In this document: in pieces, positions 42,960 to 51,702 of the stretch | Layout of the letters: every line of letters begins with the position of its first letter | Numbering within the stretch: position 1 is the stretch's first letter | Notes under the pieces: model-generated | What the model saw: only the letters and a program-made list of their open reading frames with translations | Told to the model about the DNA's origin: nothing | Databases searched by the model: none | Assembly (NCBI GenBank): GCA_002005505.1 | Contig: KV908615.1 | Location: 103,634-167,633, forward strand | From: Botryococcus braunii | Lineage: Eukaryota > Chlorophyta > Trebouxiophyceae | Reading direction: 5' to 3' | DNA: 64,000 bases | Made by a program: the position numbers and the translations under genes

Positions 42960-44381
42960 TCACAGGAACTTGGCAAGTCCCAGTGAGTCACGATCTCCCT
43001 GAAACACTTGTCTAACTAGTGGTTTGGTGAAAATGTCAGCCACATTTCTAGCAGATTGAATGTACTTGAATTCAACCTGCCCCTTTGCAATAGCTTCACG
43101 GGCAAAGTGGCAGCTAATTGCAATATGCTTTGTGTGTTTAGAGTACACAGGATTCCTCAGGTGATTAAATACTCCCTTGGTTGTCACAATGGATCTTCAC
43201 TATCCACGGTAGCACTCCAATTTCCTCCAGGAAACCTCTCAGCCAATTTGCTTCCTTCACAACAGCACTTGCCGCCATGAATTCAGCCTCTACTGTTGAG
43301 GTGGCAACAGCAGATTGCTTTTTACTTCCCCACACCACACCTTCTGCTCCTCCAAACACAGTGAGGACAAAGCCAATGGTAGAGAAGCAGTGATCCTGAT
43401 CACCACCATAGTCGGCATCTACATAGCCTTCTAGCTCTATCTCCTCTTCCCCCGAGAGTCAGAACCAAATCTCGGGTTCCTTTCAGATACTTCAACACAC
43501 GGATAGCTTCATTCCAATGTGCCGTGGTAGGAGATATGCGGTAACGAGACAATACACCTATAGCCTGAGCTATATCTGGACGTGTGGTGTTGGCTATATA
43601 CAGAAGAGACCCAACTAACTCACAGTAACGGTGACCTGGAGGTAGTGGACTGCTAGCACCAATGCTGTCGCTCCTATCTCTCGGTGCAGGCCTTTGGGAC
43701 ATTACAAAATCTTTTGTCATGGGAGTATCCGGTCCCACTGACTCAAGATCCAAGCCAAATTTCTCCACAAGTGCATCAATCTTAGGGATGCAACTCAGGG
43801 TGATTAGGCCTTTATCTCTATCTCTCATCACTTGACATCCCAAGAAATCCTTCACTTCTCCAAGATCGTGGATGGTGAACTCTTTCTTGAGATGTCCCTT
43901 CACTCTCTCCACTTCTGACATACCCTTGGATACTATCAGAAGATCATCTACATGTATCAGCACATATGATTTTCCTCCATCAGTAGAGCATCTCACATAC
44001 ACTCCAGCATCACTCTTGCAGACCTCATACCCCATGACTTCTAGCTTGTCATTCGGGGTTTTGTGCAAGGCACGTGGAGCTTGCTTCAGGCCATACAATG
44101 CCTTTCTCAACCGCCACACGATATTCTTATCACCATTCTCAAAGCCATGAGGTTGAGTTACATATACTTCCTCCTCAAGCTCACCATTCAGAAAGGCGGT
44201 CTTAACGTCCACCTGATGAATTTCAAAGCCCTCTCTTGCAGCAACAACCAGCAGTGCCCTCCTAGCTCCATAGCTACTAGTAGGAGCAAAAACCTCCATC
44301 ACATCCACTCCAGGGATTTGTCTGCATCCCTGTGCAACTAATCTGGCTAATCTGGAATCTCACCACATTACCATGAGCATC
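42960..44381 (-). pseudogene. Copia B5 RT and RNase H
   Basis: Reading from 44381 leftwards: a degraded segment, then a 302-codon frame (43400-44308) with QVDVKTAFLNGELEEEVYVT, ALYGLKQAPRA, VDDLLIVSKG, TIHDLGEVKDFLGCQ and LVGSLLYIANTTRPD. The frame breaks before the RNase H DADYGG block. Two more frames (43165-43359 and 42960-43187) carry VATSTVEAEFMAASA, HCDNQGSI, TKHIAISCHFAREAI and the end AKFL. At least two frameshifts. Confidence 0.9.
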
Positions 44382-45107
44382 TGTTATAATAGTAAAAGAA
44401 CAATTAGTGACTTTCCCTCAGAAGAGTAATAGTGGCCAGGCTTCTCTAAAGCAATCACTGTGAACAATCTTAGAGGTTGAGTAGGGGATGGCAGAACTCT
44501 AGAGTTCTGCCATAATTGATCTGGACTGATTCCATTTCGGAGAAAGAAAGTAATGCAATCTGACGCGTTCTTGCGAGAAAGGATATAGGCAGCAGGCATG
44601 AAGGGCTCGGTACTTGTTTGGGACTGAAAGAGCACTCCGGGTGCTTATCTCTGATCAGTTGCCACAAGTGTCAACACATAGTCGGGCTCTGCTTGCTCTC
44701 CTACACACAGCAAGAGACCCGACCGAGCTTAACACCCTTCGTGCCGGGACATACAGGTGAAGTGCTGCATCTTAGTAACTTGCATGAACAATTGATTAGG
44801 AAGAGGTCTAGATAAGCGTATTAGAATATTGCTAATGCTTGGCTCATCAAACAATGGTAATGCGAATTATCTGTCGATGCGTAGAAGAGGTAGTTTGAAT
44901 TCCTTGGCGTTGAGAGAGAGCAAGAAGCAATGTAATAACTTGTTTGGGACTGAAAGAGCACTCCGGGTGCTTATCTCTGATCAGTTGCCACAAGTGTCAA
45001 CACATAGTCGGGCTCTGCTTGCTCTCCTACACACAGCAAGAGACCCGACCGAGCTTAACACCCTTCGTGCCGGGACATACAGGGAACATTACGCCCAGAA
45101 TTGTACA
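44382..45107 (+). repeat. Copia B3 5' LTR, long form with internal direct repeat
   Basis: 726 bp from TGTTATAATAG to GAATTGTACA. R1 at 44612-44756 is followed by GTGAAGTG and R2 at 44938-45082 is followed by GGAACATT. Each is 145 bp and the spacer is 181 bp. A TATA-like AGGATATAGG lies about 30 bp before R1. Each repeat starts ACTTGTTTGGG and ends CGTGCCGGGACATACAG. Confidence 0.93.
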
Positions 45108-45125
45108 GGTTATGGGCCCACCAAC
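45108..45125 (+). other. Copia B3 primer-binding site (initiator tRNA-Met anticodon arm)
   Basis: GGTTATGGGCCCACCAAC directly follows the LTR, identical to B2. Confidence 0.83.
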
Positions 45126-45164
45126 TCTTGAGCTGGGCAACTGAGAGTATGTTCCGAGCCTACG

Positions 45165-45689
45165 ATGGGACGAACGAAGCAGAGCGGAAGGATGTCGACT
45201 GGCGGTAAAAGACCATTTGTACCCCCACCTCCTTCACCACCTACATACGATAGCCTGAGGCGAGCTGGAGGAGATACAGGACCGAGAACACCAGAAGAAC
45301 GAGCATTCCTGGTGAAGGATTTTGTCAGCCGCGCGTACGGACTGGGTAAAGTCGAACAGCCTCAGTGGTTCAGACGACGTTTCTCTGCATACCCAGCCTA
45401 CAAAGTAACTGCGTGGGAGTGTTCATTCATCAACGCGGATCCAGGCTTCGTCACGCGAGCATTATTTGAACGGCATCTACAACAGATCGGAGGACCCAGC
45501 AAACCCGAATACTGGGAAGAAAGGGCAGCCTACACAGCAGTGGAGTGTGCTCTCGCCACTCTTGACGAGGACTTCCTACTTTCCCTTTTGGGCAGCAGAA
45601 AAGGATTCAGCCCAGAGGAGTGGTGCACGGACCCAGATAACGGAGACGAAGACGGGGACTCGCAGCGTTCAGAACCTAACGAAGACTGA
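45165..45689 (+). CDS. ORF0 of copia B3, protein of unknown function (174 aa)
   Basis: First ORF after the primer site, starting at the first ATG. The N-terminus is basic (GRTKQSGRMSTGGKR), then comes a proline segment (VPPPPSPPTYD) and the conserved region PEERAFLVKDFVSRAYG, PQWFRRRF, YPAYKVTAWECSF, TRALFERHLQQIGGP. A probable helix (ERAAYTAVECALATLDEDFL) and an acidic C-terminus (DNGDEDGDS) follow. Gag starts 16 nt after the stop in a different frame, so gag-pol translation needs reinitiation, leaky scanning or a spliced mRNA. No known family is recognised. A nucleic-acid or capsid-accessory role is only a guess. Confidence 0.83.
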   Translation: MGRTKQSGRMSTGGKRPFVPPPPSPPTYDSLRRAGGDTGPRTPEERAFLVKDFVSRAYGLGKVEQPQWFRRRFSAYPAYKVTAWECSFINADPGFVTRALFERHLQQIGGPSKPEYWEERAAYTAVECALATLDEDFLLSLLGSRKGFSPEEWCTDPDNGDEDGDSQRSEPNED

Positions 45690-45705
45690 GTGACATTCGA
45701 GCAAC

Positions 45706-48700
45706 ATGGCGAGGAAGAGATCTAAATCAAGGGAGCCATCAGAGGAGGAGCCCACAACAGAGGAGGTGTCTACATCGTCTCCCACACGACAGCCATGTAC
45801 ACCCAGTACATCAAAGGGTGAGGGAGATGTACTTCCTAAGGTCATAGCCACCCAAGTCAAGGTGCATATTAAGCTGGATCGTCATGGCACAAATTTTGTG
45901 GTATGGGACAATGCCTTCACTGCGGCTAATAGTGCTAAGGGTTCTTTTCCTGCCATTCAGTCAGCCATGCCTGGGACTATCCATAATGCTGCTGCAATGC
46001 TTCTGCTGTATGAGTCAGTTCCAGAGGAATGGTTAGGGGAAGTGTCAAGTAAGCCGTCAGCATATGATGCATATCTGTTCATTTGCAAGAAATTTGTTGG
46101 TGGTTACAACATTCAAGCCAATGCAGACTGGCTGAAGGAAATGCCAAGAGGGATGAAACGTGGAGAAACGATCTCTCAGTATGTGTCTAGAATGATAAAT
46201 CTCAAAGGCTGCTTGAAACGCAACGGCCATGACCTCTTGGATGGTCATGTGGCCACTCAGATAGTGCAGGGACTGCCAGCAGCAGCTAATCCTCCCGGGC
46301 TGTTACCAACTGCAGTAGCTTACCCCCTGGATGAACTGGCAGCTCTCATTTCCACCACTGCAGAGGCTTCTGGCTACAACGATGATGGAGAACAGCCTGC
46401 TATGGTGATGAAAGCAATGCCTGCTCAACTAGAGACTGCTCCAGCCCCTTCCACTAGCGGGGCCAATCCCTCCAGACAGCCAACAGACACAGAATCAAGG
46501 GGAGAAGTGAGGGGCACGTGCAACTACTGCCACAGGAAAGGCCATTTCTGGAGAGACTGCCGCAAACGCCAAAGGGATGCAGAGACACAACGCAATGTGG
46601 TGGCAGCTGTACAGCAACTTGCAGCCATGTGGCCCCAAGGACAGTTTCCTGGTGCACCCCAGCCACCTCCAAGCGTGCAGCATGCATTCCCAGGCACTGG
46701 AGCGTTCCCACTGCTGCACCCTCCTCCAGGCCCACCTTCTCCTCCCTCAGAAGGTATGCCATACGTGGTATCTTATAATGTGCTGGATGGCAGTAAACAT
46801 CAACAGTCCAAACAGTCGTGGCTTGTGGACAGTGGAGCGTCTGTACATCTTGTGAACAACCTTTCCCTGCTGCATGCCCCTACAGTACATGACCACCCTA
46901 TTCCACTGCTGCTTGCTACATCTGATGCCACTGGGGGTATTGTTGCTACTGGGTCAGTGTGTCTCATGTCCTCTCAGCATATTCCAGTGTGGCTGCATCG
47001 TGTCCAGTGTGTTCCCTCAGCCACCACCAATGTTCTATCAGTATCTGCTGCTCTGCGTGATGGAATCCGGTTCAGTACAGATAGACTGGGAGCATTCACT
47101 GCTGTCTCAGGACCGAGTGGTTGGCAGATGCCTGTGAAACCAGAGAATGGCCTCTATTATATTCACAACTGCCTCCCAGTAGCACCAGTGAAGGTTCCTT
47201 ATTCAGTGACAGCTGCCCTGAAGAAGAAATGCTTCAAAGGTCAAAGCCATGACTGTGCCAAACGTTTTCTGTGGCACAGCAGATTGGGACACCCAGGAGA
47301 CCCATGGATGAACCGCCTGAGCAGTGAGCAACTGGTTACTGGTCTAGACACTTTAATGTCCCCTTGTGAAAAGTGTCCTAAGTACTGTGAAGCATGCATT
47401 GAGGGGAAGCATGCACGTCCCCCATTTGGTGAAAGCTCTAGACCTGCTGAGAAACCCCTTGACAGAATCCACATTGACACTGTGGGTCCCATATCACCAG
47501 CAGCCATTACTGGGGAACGCTTTTGGGTAACTGTAACTGATGAGGCATCTGGGTGGAAGGCAGTGCTGCCAGTGAAGTCAAAAGATGTAATTGGAGCTGT
47601 TGTCAGAGACCTAATTTTGTATTGGCAAACTGAGAAGGAAACTACAGTGAAGTGCATCCGCAGTGACAGAGGCACAGAGTTCTTAAATGCCAAGTTCAAA
47701 GAATTCTGTGCATCCCAGGGCACTAAGCTGGAGACATCTGCCCCATATACCCCTCAGCAGAATGGAGTTGCTGAGAGAGCCAACAGAACCCTCAAGGAGC
47801 GCACCAGGACCCTCCTCAATTTTGCTGCAGCAAGCCCTGTTATGTGGAAGGAAGCCCTGGAGACAGCCTGCACCCTCCTAAATATGGGACCCAGCACAGG
47901 CAGGCCCCTATCTCCCTGCGAAATGTTCATGGGATATAAACCAGATGTATCCTTGCTGCGCACGTGGGGATGCCTTGCATTTGTGCACGTTCCTGATCAG
48001 CAGAGGGGGGCATTTGCACCAAAGGCTGTGGCTCGGATGTTCACTGGTTACTCTCCAGCATCAAAGGCATACCGTGTCTATATGGGAGGGGGGATATGGA
48101 GAGAGAGCAGAGATGTCCAATTTGTGGAACACATTCGAGGAGCTACTCGGGTGGGAATGGCAGTTCTCCCTGACCAGCCTCAGCAGTTCTCATACCCTGA
48201 AGACTTACCAGGGCCAATGCAAAGCAGCAACCCAGTGGTGTCATTGCCACAGCGCAGCACGCAGAATCAGACTGTCAGCAGCCCATGCTCCAGCAGTAGA
48301 CCTGACAGCTCCTTCCCAGTACCCTCTGACCAGGCTGCAACTGAGCCTGCTAGTCAGGGGAAGCTTTCCCAAGAGGAGGGCATTCTCAATGTGACTCCCG
48401 AATCAAGCACGGGAGAACAGCAGCCGGACTTGGATCAGTCCGGGGCTCTGGACGCAATTCAACGACTGGCGCGAGGAAGTGCAGACGGTGGGCAACACCA
48501 ACGGATCTTAGAGCGAGTACAGCAATCACTGCGTAACACTCATCCGGCTACTACCATTCCGCCTCCGGACGGACTGTCGCGGGCTCAACGCTACGAGCAA
48601 CGAACTGCGGCTCGAGATATCCTGCTGGCACAGGATAAGGGAGAGAGCTGTGAGCGAGAGGGGATGACTGAAGGTGACACAGAGTCACAGGGACCAGGGG

Positions 48701-50958
48701 AAGCGCAGGAATTGGGGCAGGACACCGAGAGACCTGTTTCACTTGTAAGAGATGAGAGGGGGGCTGTCTCTGATCAGACTGCAGATGGTCCAAGTGAGAT
48801 GAGCTGTACGGGTGGGACCTGTTCAGTGCCTGAGAGACATGTTAGAGATGAGAATTCAATTTGTGATGCCCAAGGACAATGTGGTGCCAGCCACGCAAGT
48901 GTGGGCCATGCATGGGAGTGTGCTGCTGGGCCTGCGCCCCAGCGCTCATGTCTAAGAGGGAGCAGACAGAGAGAGAGAGAGACATGGTCACAGCCTCAAG
49001 ACAGACCAAGAGCTCATGCAATGCAGAGTGGTTCAAATGCCTGTGAGAGTCCTGACGGGACTGCAGACCGTCAGCCATGTGAGAGTGTGTCTGAGGAGGT
49101 GAATCGGAAGCTCAGACAGTGTGAGAATTCTCCCAATTACAAGAGCTTTCCGAGAGGTACCTGTGCTTGGGAGGATGATGTTAGAGTGTCTGACAGCAAG
49201 CTTGAGAGGGCTAGCTGTGAGTCTAAGAGAGAGAAAGAGCAGAGGGGGAGGTGTGGATCTTTGCCCACAGTTCCCACATGCAGTGCGGCAACATTCAGCG
49301 AAAGAGTAGTGGGTGACAGTGAGTGTGAGAGTAAGCAAGATCAGGGGAAGCACACTGGGGTGAGATTTGGGAAGATTAGTGTGCCTTCCAGTCTAAAGGA
49401 GGCCAAGCAGTCCCCACAGTGGGAATATTGGAAGGCTGCTATGCAGGAAGAGCAAAATTCATTAGATGCTCATGAGGTGATGGAGTTTGTTCCGAGACCT
49501 CGTGGCCACAGAGTAATCCCAGTTCACTGGATTTTTTCAGTGAAAATGGATGCTCATGGTAATGTGCTGAGGTTCAAGGCTAGGCTAGTGGCTCAAGGGT
49601 GTAGGCAAATTCCAGGAGTGGATGTAATGGAGGTATTTGCTCCCACCAGCAGTTATGGGTCTAGGAGAGCTTTGCTGTCAGTGGCTGCACAAGAGGGTCT
49701 TGAAATCCACCAGGTGGATGTCAAGAATGCATTTTTAAATGGTGAATTAGAGGAGGAGGTCCATGTCACACAACCTCCTGGGTTTGAAAATGGGGATGGG
49801 AACACAGTGTGTCGCTTGAAGAAGGCACTGTATGGCCTGAAGCAAGCTCCAAGGGCATGGCATAAGACCCTCAATGAAAAGCTCCATACCATGGGGTATG
49901 AGGTGTGCAAGAGTGATGCTGGTGTGTATGTGAAATGTTCTGTGGATGGTGGAAAATCCTTTGTGCTGATTTATGTTGATGATCTATTGATAGTTTCCAA
50001 GGGCATGGGTGAGATTGAGAGAGTGAAAGGGTTGCTTAAGCAGGAGTTCACCATTCATGATCTAGGAGAGGTGAAAGATTTCCTGGGCTGCCAAGTGATG
50101 AGAGATAGAGAGAAAGGGTTGATTTCATTGAGCTGCATTCCCAAGATTGATGCACTCATTGAGAAATTTGGGCTGGATCTGGAGGCTGTGGGGCCTGACA
50201 CCCCTATGACTAAGGATTTTGTGGCCACACAGCAACCTGTGTCTAAGGACAACAGTGCCAGCATTGGAGCTGGGAGTCCCTTGCCACCAGGTCATAGAAA
50301 TTGTGAACTGGTTGGGTCACTGTTGTACATTGCTAACACCACTAGGCCTGATATTTCCCAGGCTGTGGGAGTGCTCTCCAGGTATAGGATTACTCCCAGT
50401 ACTGCTCACTGGAATGAAGCCATCAGAGTGTTGAAATATCTGAAGGCTACCCGGGATCTTGTTCTAGTACTTGGAGGGACTGACACAGAGCTGGAGGGCT
50501 TTGTTGATGCAGATTATGGTGGTGATCAGGATCATCGGTTTTCCACTATTGGTTACGTAATTCGTGTGTTCGGAGGGGCTGTAGTTTGGGGAAGCAAGAA
50601 GCAGTCTGCAGTGGCCACATCCACTGTAGAGGCTGAGTTTATGGCGGCAAGTGCAGCTGTCAAAGAGGCAAATTGGATGAAGGGATTCCTGGAAGAAATT
50701 GGTATTTCTCCTTGGATTGTGAAGATCCACTGTGATAATCAGGGATGCATCAATCATCTCAGAAATCCAGTGTTCTCTAAGCATACCAAGCACATTGCAA
50801 TCAGCTTTCACTTTGCTCGGGAAGCTATTGCATTGGGACAGGTGGATGTGAAATACGTTCCTTCTGCTAGGAATGTGGCAGATATATTTACCAAGCCTTT
50901 GACAAGGCAGGTATTTCAGGGCCATCGTGAGGCTCTAGGACTGGCCAAGTTTTTGTGA
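45706..50958 (+). CDS. Copia B3 gag-pol polyprotein
   Basis: 1,750 codons, no stop. In order: gag with the UBN2-like capsid region (about 45-200), zinc knuckle CNYCHRKGHFWRDC (272-285), protease DSG at 375, pre-integrase HHCC finger (His524, LGHPG, CEKCPKYCEACIEGK), and integrase core with Asp591, Asp654 and Glu690 (35 residues between the last two). A linker of more than 400 residues rich in Cys, Glu, Arg and Ser (about 850-1220) follows. RT starts near 1225 with YVDD at 1423-1426, then RNase H from Asp1601 (DADYGGDQDHRFSTIG) and the end AKFL. All catalytic residues are present. It should make particles, cDNA and integrase in the usual copia way. Confidence 0.96.
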   Translation: MARKRSKSREPSEEEPTTEEVSTSSPTRQPCTPSTSKGEGDVLPKVIATQVKVHIKLDRHGTNFVVWDNAFTAANSAKGSFPAIQSAMPGTIHNAAAMLLLYESVPEEWLGEVSSKPSAYDAYLFICKKFVGGYNIQANADWLKEMPRGMKRGETISQYVSRMINLKGCLKRNGHDLLDGHVATQIVQGLPAAANPPGLLPTAVAYPLDELAALISTTAEASGYNDDGEQPAMVMKAMPAQLETAPAPSTSGANPSRQPTDTESRGEVRGTCNYCHRKGHFWRDCRKRQRDAETQRNVVAAVQQLAAMWPQGQFPGAPQPPPSVQHAFPGTGAFPLLHPPPGPPSPPSEGMPYVVSYNVLDGSKHQQSKQSWLVDSGASVHLVNNLSLLHAPTVHDHPIPLLLATSDATGGIVATGSVCLMSSQHIPVWLHRVQCVPSATTNVLSVSAALRDGIRFSTDRLGAFTAVSGPSGWQMPVKPENGLYYIHNCLPVAPVKVPYSVTAALKKKCFKGQSHDCAKRFLWHSRLGHPGDPWMNRLSSEQLVTGLDTLMSPCEKCPKYCEACIEGKHARPPFGESSRPAEKPLDRIHIDTVGPISPAAITGERFWVTVTDEASGWKAVLPVKSKDVIGAVVRDLILYWQTEKETTVKCIRSDRGTEFLNAKFKEFCASQGTKLETSAPYTPQQNGVAERANRTLKERTRTLLNFAAASPVMWKEALETACTLLNMGPSTGRPLSPCEMFMGYKPDVSLLRTWGCLAFVHVPDQQRGAFAPKAVARMFTGYSPASKAYRVYMGGGIWRESRDVQFVEHIRGATRVGMAVLPDQPQQFSYPEDLPGPMQSSNPVVSLPQRSTQNQTVSSPCSSSRPDSSFPVPSDQAATEPASQGKLSQEEGILNVTPESSTGEQQPDLDQSGALDAIQRLARGSADGGQHQRILERVQQSLRNTHPATTIPPPDGLSRAQRYEQRTAARDILLAQDKGESCEREGMTEGDTESQGPGEAQELGQDTERPVSLVRDERGAVSDQTADGPSEMSCTGGTCSVPERHVRDENSICDAQGQCGASHASVGHAWECAAGPAPQRSCLRGSRQRERETWSQPQDRPRAHAMQSGSNACESPDGTADRQPCESVSEEVNRKLRQCENSPNYKSFPRGTCAWEDDVRVSDSKLERASCESKREKEQRGRCGSLPTVPTCSAATFSERVVGDSECESKQDQGKHTGVRFGKISVPSSLKEAKQSPQWEYWKAAMQEEQNSLDAHEVMEFVPRPRGHRVIPVHWIFSVKMDAHGNVLRFKARLVAQGCRQIPGVDVMEVFAPTSSYGSRRALLSVAAQEGLEIHQVDVKNAFLNGELEEEVHVTQPPGFENGDGNTVCRLKKALYGLKQAPRAWHKTLNEKLHTMGYEVCKSDAGVYVKCSVDGGKSFVLIYVDDLLIVSKGMGEIERVKGLLKQEFTIHDLGEVKDFLGCQVMRDREKGLISLSCIPKIDALIEKFGLDLEAVGPDTPMTKDFVATQQPVSKDNSASIGAGSPLPPGHRNCELVGSLLYIANTTRPDISQAVGVLSRYRITPSTAHWNEAIRVLKYLKATRDLVLVLGGTDTELEGFVDADYGGDQDHRFSTIGYVIRVFGGAVVWGSKKQSAVATSTVEAEFMAASAAVKEANWMKGFLEEIGISPWIVKIHCDNQGCINHLRNPVFSKHTKHIAISFHFAREAIALGQVDVKYVPSARNVADIFTKPLTRQVFQGHREALGLAKFL

Positions 50959-50976
50959 GGAAAAGTCAAGGGGAAG
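50959..50976 (+). other. Copia B3 polypurine tract
   Basis: GGAAAAGTCAAGGGGAAG between the gag-pol stop and the 3' LTR. The copia C family has the related TCAAGGGGAAG. Confidence 0.8.
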
Positions 50977-51702
50977 TGTTATAATAGTAAAAGAACAATT
51001 AGTGACTTTCCCTCAGAAGAGTAATAGTGGCCAGGCTTCTCTAAAGCAATCACTGTGAACAATCTTAGAGGTTGAGTAGGGGATGGCAGAACTCTAGAGT
51101 TCTGCCATAATTGATCTGGACTGATTCCATTTCGGAGAAAGAAAGTAATGCAATCTGACGCGTTCTTGCGAGAAAGGATATAGGCAGCAGGCATGAAGGG
51201 CTCGGTACTTGTTTGGGACTGAAAGAGCACTCCGGGTGCTTATCTCTGATCAGTTGCCACAAGTGTCAACACATAGTCGGGCTCTGCTTGCTCTCCTACA
51301 CACAGCAAGAGACCCGACCGAGCTTAACACCCTTCGTGCCGGGACATACAGGTGAAGTGCTGCATCTTAGTAACTTGCATGAACAATTGATTAGGAAGAG
51401 GTCTAGATAAGCGTATTAGAATATTGCTAATGCTTGGCTCATCAAACAATGGTAATGCGAATTATCTGTCGATGCGTAGAAGAGGTAGTTTGAATTCCTT
51501 GGCGTTGAGAGAGAGCAAGAAGCAATGTAATAACTTGTTTGGGACTGAAAGAGCACTCCGGGTGCTTATCTCTGATCAGTTGCCACAAGTGTCAACACAT
51601 AGTCGGGCTCTGCTTGCTCTCCTACACACAGCAAGAGACCCGACCGAGCTTAACACCCTTCGTGCCGGGACATACAGGGAACATTACGCCCAGAATTGTA
51701 CA
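50977..51702 (+). repeat. Copia B3 3' LTR
   Basis: 726 bp, reading as identical to 44382-45107, including both internal repeats, and followed by GCATC. Confidence 0.94.

Larger units (their letters stand above)
44382..51702 (+). mobile_element. Copia B3: intact Ty1/copia element with ORF0, TSD GCATC
   Basis: A 7,321-bp element with two 726-bp LTRs that read as identical, flanked by GCATC at 44377-44381 and 51703-51707, inside the RT region of copia B5. It has a half-tRNA primer site, ORF0, one uninterrupted gag-pol ORF of 1,750 codons and a polypurine tract. No damage is visible, so this is a candidate active element and the best reference copy for the family. Confidence 0.96.

Noticed and set aside
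44618..45144. Repeated 65-66-codon ORFs sharing the start MGLKEHSGCLSL in copia B LTRs
   Set aside because: They appear twice per LTR only because the R unit is duplicated. They are not kept in B2 or B4.
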